Origin: an uncultured Neisseria sp.
Lineage (GTDB): Bacteria > Pseudomonadota > Gammaproteobacteria > Burkholderiales > Neisseriaceae
NCBI GenBank assembly: GCA_927911515.1
Contig: CAKMQH010000294.1
Coordinates: forward strand, 1-7,734
Length of the DNA stretch: 7,734 bases
Reading direction: 5' to 3'
Shown one piece after another: positions 6,089 through 7,734 of this stretch (positions are counted from its first letter, which is position 1; each line of letters opens with the position of its first letter). A model generated the notes under the pieces. The model was not told where the DNA came from, made no database searches, and saw nothing but the letters and a program-made list of their open reading frames with translations. A program made the position numbers and the translations under genes.

Positions 6089-7650
6089 GAACACATTTTC
6101 AAAATCGTTGAAATCATGCAGCAGCGCAACGACATTACCGCGCTCGAACCGCAAACCCTGCGCGCCTGGTGGGGCGCGACGCGCAAAATCAACCGCAGCT
6201 TCTACCAAAATCCCGAAAACCGCCGCCGCTTCGCCGGTCTTTTCCGCCGCGGCAACGGGCTGACCCAAACCCTGCGCTTTCTCAACCTCTACGGCGTGTT
6301 GGGCCGCTATCTACCCGCATGGGAAAAAATCGTCGGACTGCTTCAACATGACCTGTTCCACATTTATCCTGTGGACGACCACATCCTCGCCGTCGTCCGC
6401 AACGTCCGCCGCCTTGCCCTAGACATGCACAGCCACGAGCTGCCTTACGCCTCTGCACTGATGCAGTCCTTTGAAAAACAAGACATCCTTTATCTCGCCG
6501 CCTTCTTCCATGACATCGCCAAAGGACGCGGCGGCGACCATGCCATACAAGGCATCGCAGACGCGCGCCAATTTGCCGCCGACCACTTCCTGACCGAAGA
6601 AGAAAGCGACCTGCTCGCCTGGCTGGTCGAAAACCACCTGCTCATGTCCACCGTCGCCCAAAAAGAAGACATCCAAGACCCCGACGTACTCGATGCCTTC
6701 TGCAAACGCGTACAAACCCACGAACGCCTCAGCGCACTCCACCTTCTGACCATTTCCGACATCCGCGGCACCAATCCCAAACTCTGGAACGCATGGCGCG
6801 CCAGCCTATTGGAAAGCCTGTTCCATGCCGCCGGCCGCTACCTCGCAGGCAACGGCGGCAACCCGCACGCCCTCTTCGGCCGCCGCCAACAAGAAGCCGC
6901 CGATTTACTTACCCGCGCTGCCGTCCCCGAAAACAGCAGAAAAAACTATGGAACGCGCTCGGTTCCGCCTACTTTGCCCGCCATCAGTCCCGCGAAATCC
7001 TGTGGCACGCCGCAAACCTCGTACACGACTTTGAAACCCCCATCGTCCGCAGCCGCATCCTGTTCAAAAGCGACAGCTTTCAAGTCATGGTCTTCATGCC
7101 CAACGGCCCGCGCCTGTTCGCCCGCCTCTGCCGTATCTTCAGCCGCCACGGCTTCGACATTCTCGCCGCCCGCGCCTTTATCACCGAACACGACTACATC
7201 CTCGACACCTTCATCGTGCAAATTCCCTCGCAGCACGCCCCCCGAAGACTACCCCGACATCCAAAGCGCGCTCGAAGCCGAACTCAACAGCTTTATCCAC
7301 GGACACACCGTTGCCGAAACCCAAAGCCACAGCCGCCGCATCAGCCGCCGCAGCCGTTACATGCCGATCGCGCCAAGCATTACCATCACCCCCGAAGAAG
7401 ACTATCCCGACTGGTACTCCGTCGAAATCACCGCCGTCAACCGACCCTTCCTGCTCGCCGACATGGCGGAAGTCTTCTTCGCCCACAACGTCAGCCTGCG
7501 CTATGCCAAAATCTCCACGCTGGACGAACGCGTCGAAGACAGCTTCATCGTCTTCAGTCCCGATTTGAAAAATCCGAAAACGCAGTCGTCGTTGAAACAG
7601 GCTTTGTTGGAACAATTGTCGGTGTGATGGGTGGATTTAAGGGCAAAGTA

Positions 7651-7700
7651 AGAGGTCGTCTGAAAACCTGTTTTCGATTTTCAGACGCACCTCTGTTTTG
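7651..7700 (+). terminator. Uptake-sequence terminator after glnD
   Basis: AGAGGTCGTCTGAAAA (7651-7666, containing an exact uptake sequence at 7653-7664) pairs with TTTTCAGACG-C-ACCTCT (7678-7694). The pairing is perfect except for one extra C at 7688. A T-rich stretch (GTTTTGGTTTT) follows. It starts 24 bp after the glnD stop codon, a typical neisserial terminator arrangement. Confidence 0.8.
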
Positions 7701-7734
7701 GTTTTGAGACAGTTTTCAATCAAAAACCTATTTC

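Larger units (their letters stand above)
5065..7627 (+). pseudogene. glnD: GlnD, PII uridylyltransferase/uridylyl-removing enzyme, split by five frameshifts
   Basis: GlnD senses glutamine and adds UMP to, or removes it from, the PII signal protein, controlling nitrogen assimilation in the cytoplasm. ATG 5065 begins MSANLSSALETF. The nucleotidyltransferase motif GGFGRGEL-YPYSDLD is at residues 63-77, with catalytic D75 and D77. SCPGGLRDIHTL follows, then the HD hydrolase motif FFHDIAKGRGGDHA (H482, D483), and two ACT domains from about 670 and 783. The reading frame changes in five homopolymers: an extra T in 5458-5463, an extra T in 5473-5479, a missing A in 5515-5519, a missing A in 6930-6933 or 6940-6945, and an extra C in 7238-7243. 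Correcting them gives 853 residues, full length for the family, with conserved sequence across every join (FLEARFLFGNRQTADELTEK; KKLWNALGS; QHAPEDYPD). As printed, translation stops at 5511 after about 148 residues. Sequencing error is the likeliest cause. Confidence 0.9.

Noticed and set aside
7238..7243. Phase-variable C tract switching glnD on and off
   Set aside because: Six C residues is short for a neisserial phase-variation tract, and the gene has four other breaks that this tract could not correct.
6793..7707. A 304-residue open frame that could be a separate gene
   Set aside because: Only its middle part (about 6946-7240) is meaningful, and this is the GlnD first ACT region. The start and end are out-of-frame GlnD sequence rich in Arg and Pro.

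Overview
The window is from a Neisseria, most likely a commensal of the N. mucosa/N. sicca group. The clearest evidence is the DNA uptake sequence. About eleven copies, or near copies, of AGGTCGTCTGAA occur in 7.7 kb. This is the dialect I know from that group, as opposed to the GCCGTCTGAA core of meningococci and gonococci. The proteins (GlnD, LolB, an NSS transporter, a TPR protein) also read as neisserial.

Layout. Positions 1-238 (minus) hold the 5' end of lolB, which runs off the left edge and is frameshifted. Upstream of it on the same strand is a 627-residue secreted TPR protein (319-2202), separated by an inverted pair of uptake sequences. Next comes a 338-bp spacer holding the terminator of the next gene, then an intact sodium-dependent (NSS family) amino-acid transporter (2541-3905, minus) with its own promoter. 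A tRNA-Pro(CGG) gene with encoded CCA (4192-4268, minus) follows, with its own promoter and terminator. The right half is on the plus strand: an FNR-controlled small RNA, a small XRE-type DNA-binding protein (4694-5011), and glnD (5065-7627), which ends in an uptake-sequence terminator.

The most interesting element lies in the apparently empty 425 bp between the tRNA and the XRE gene. A perfect FNR box (4431-4444) sits at the class II distance from a perfect TATAAT (4466-4471). About 145 bp of non-coding sequence follow, with an internal hairpin, a pyrimidine-rich single-stranded stretch and a strong intrinsic terminator (4594-4623). This matches the anaerobically induced, Hfq-dependent sRNA called AniS in meningococcus and FnrS in gonococcus. 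It is therefore probably a known system in a new species, not an undescribed one.

The second notable point is that glnD is interrupted by five single-base length changes, and lolB by two. All lie in short homopolymer runs, and family-like protein sequence continues across every break. Homopolymer sequencing error is the simplest explanation, although real recent inactivation cannot be excluded from sequence alone.

Functionally, lolB and the TPR gene look like an envelope-biogenesis operon. The XRE gene and glnD look like a nitrogen-signalling unit lying directly downstream of an oxygen-responsive sRNA.
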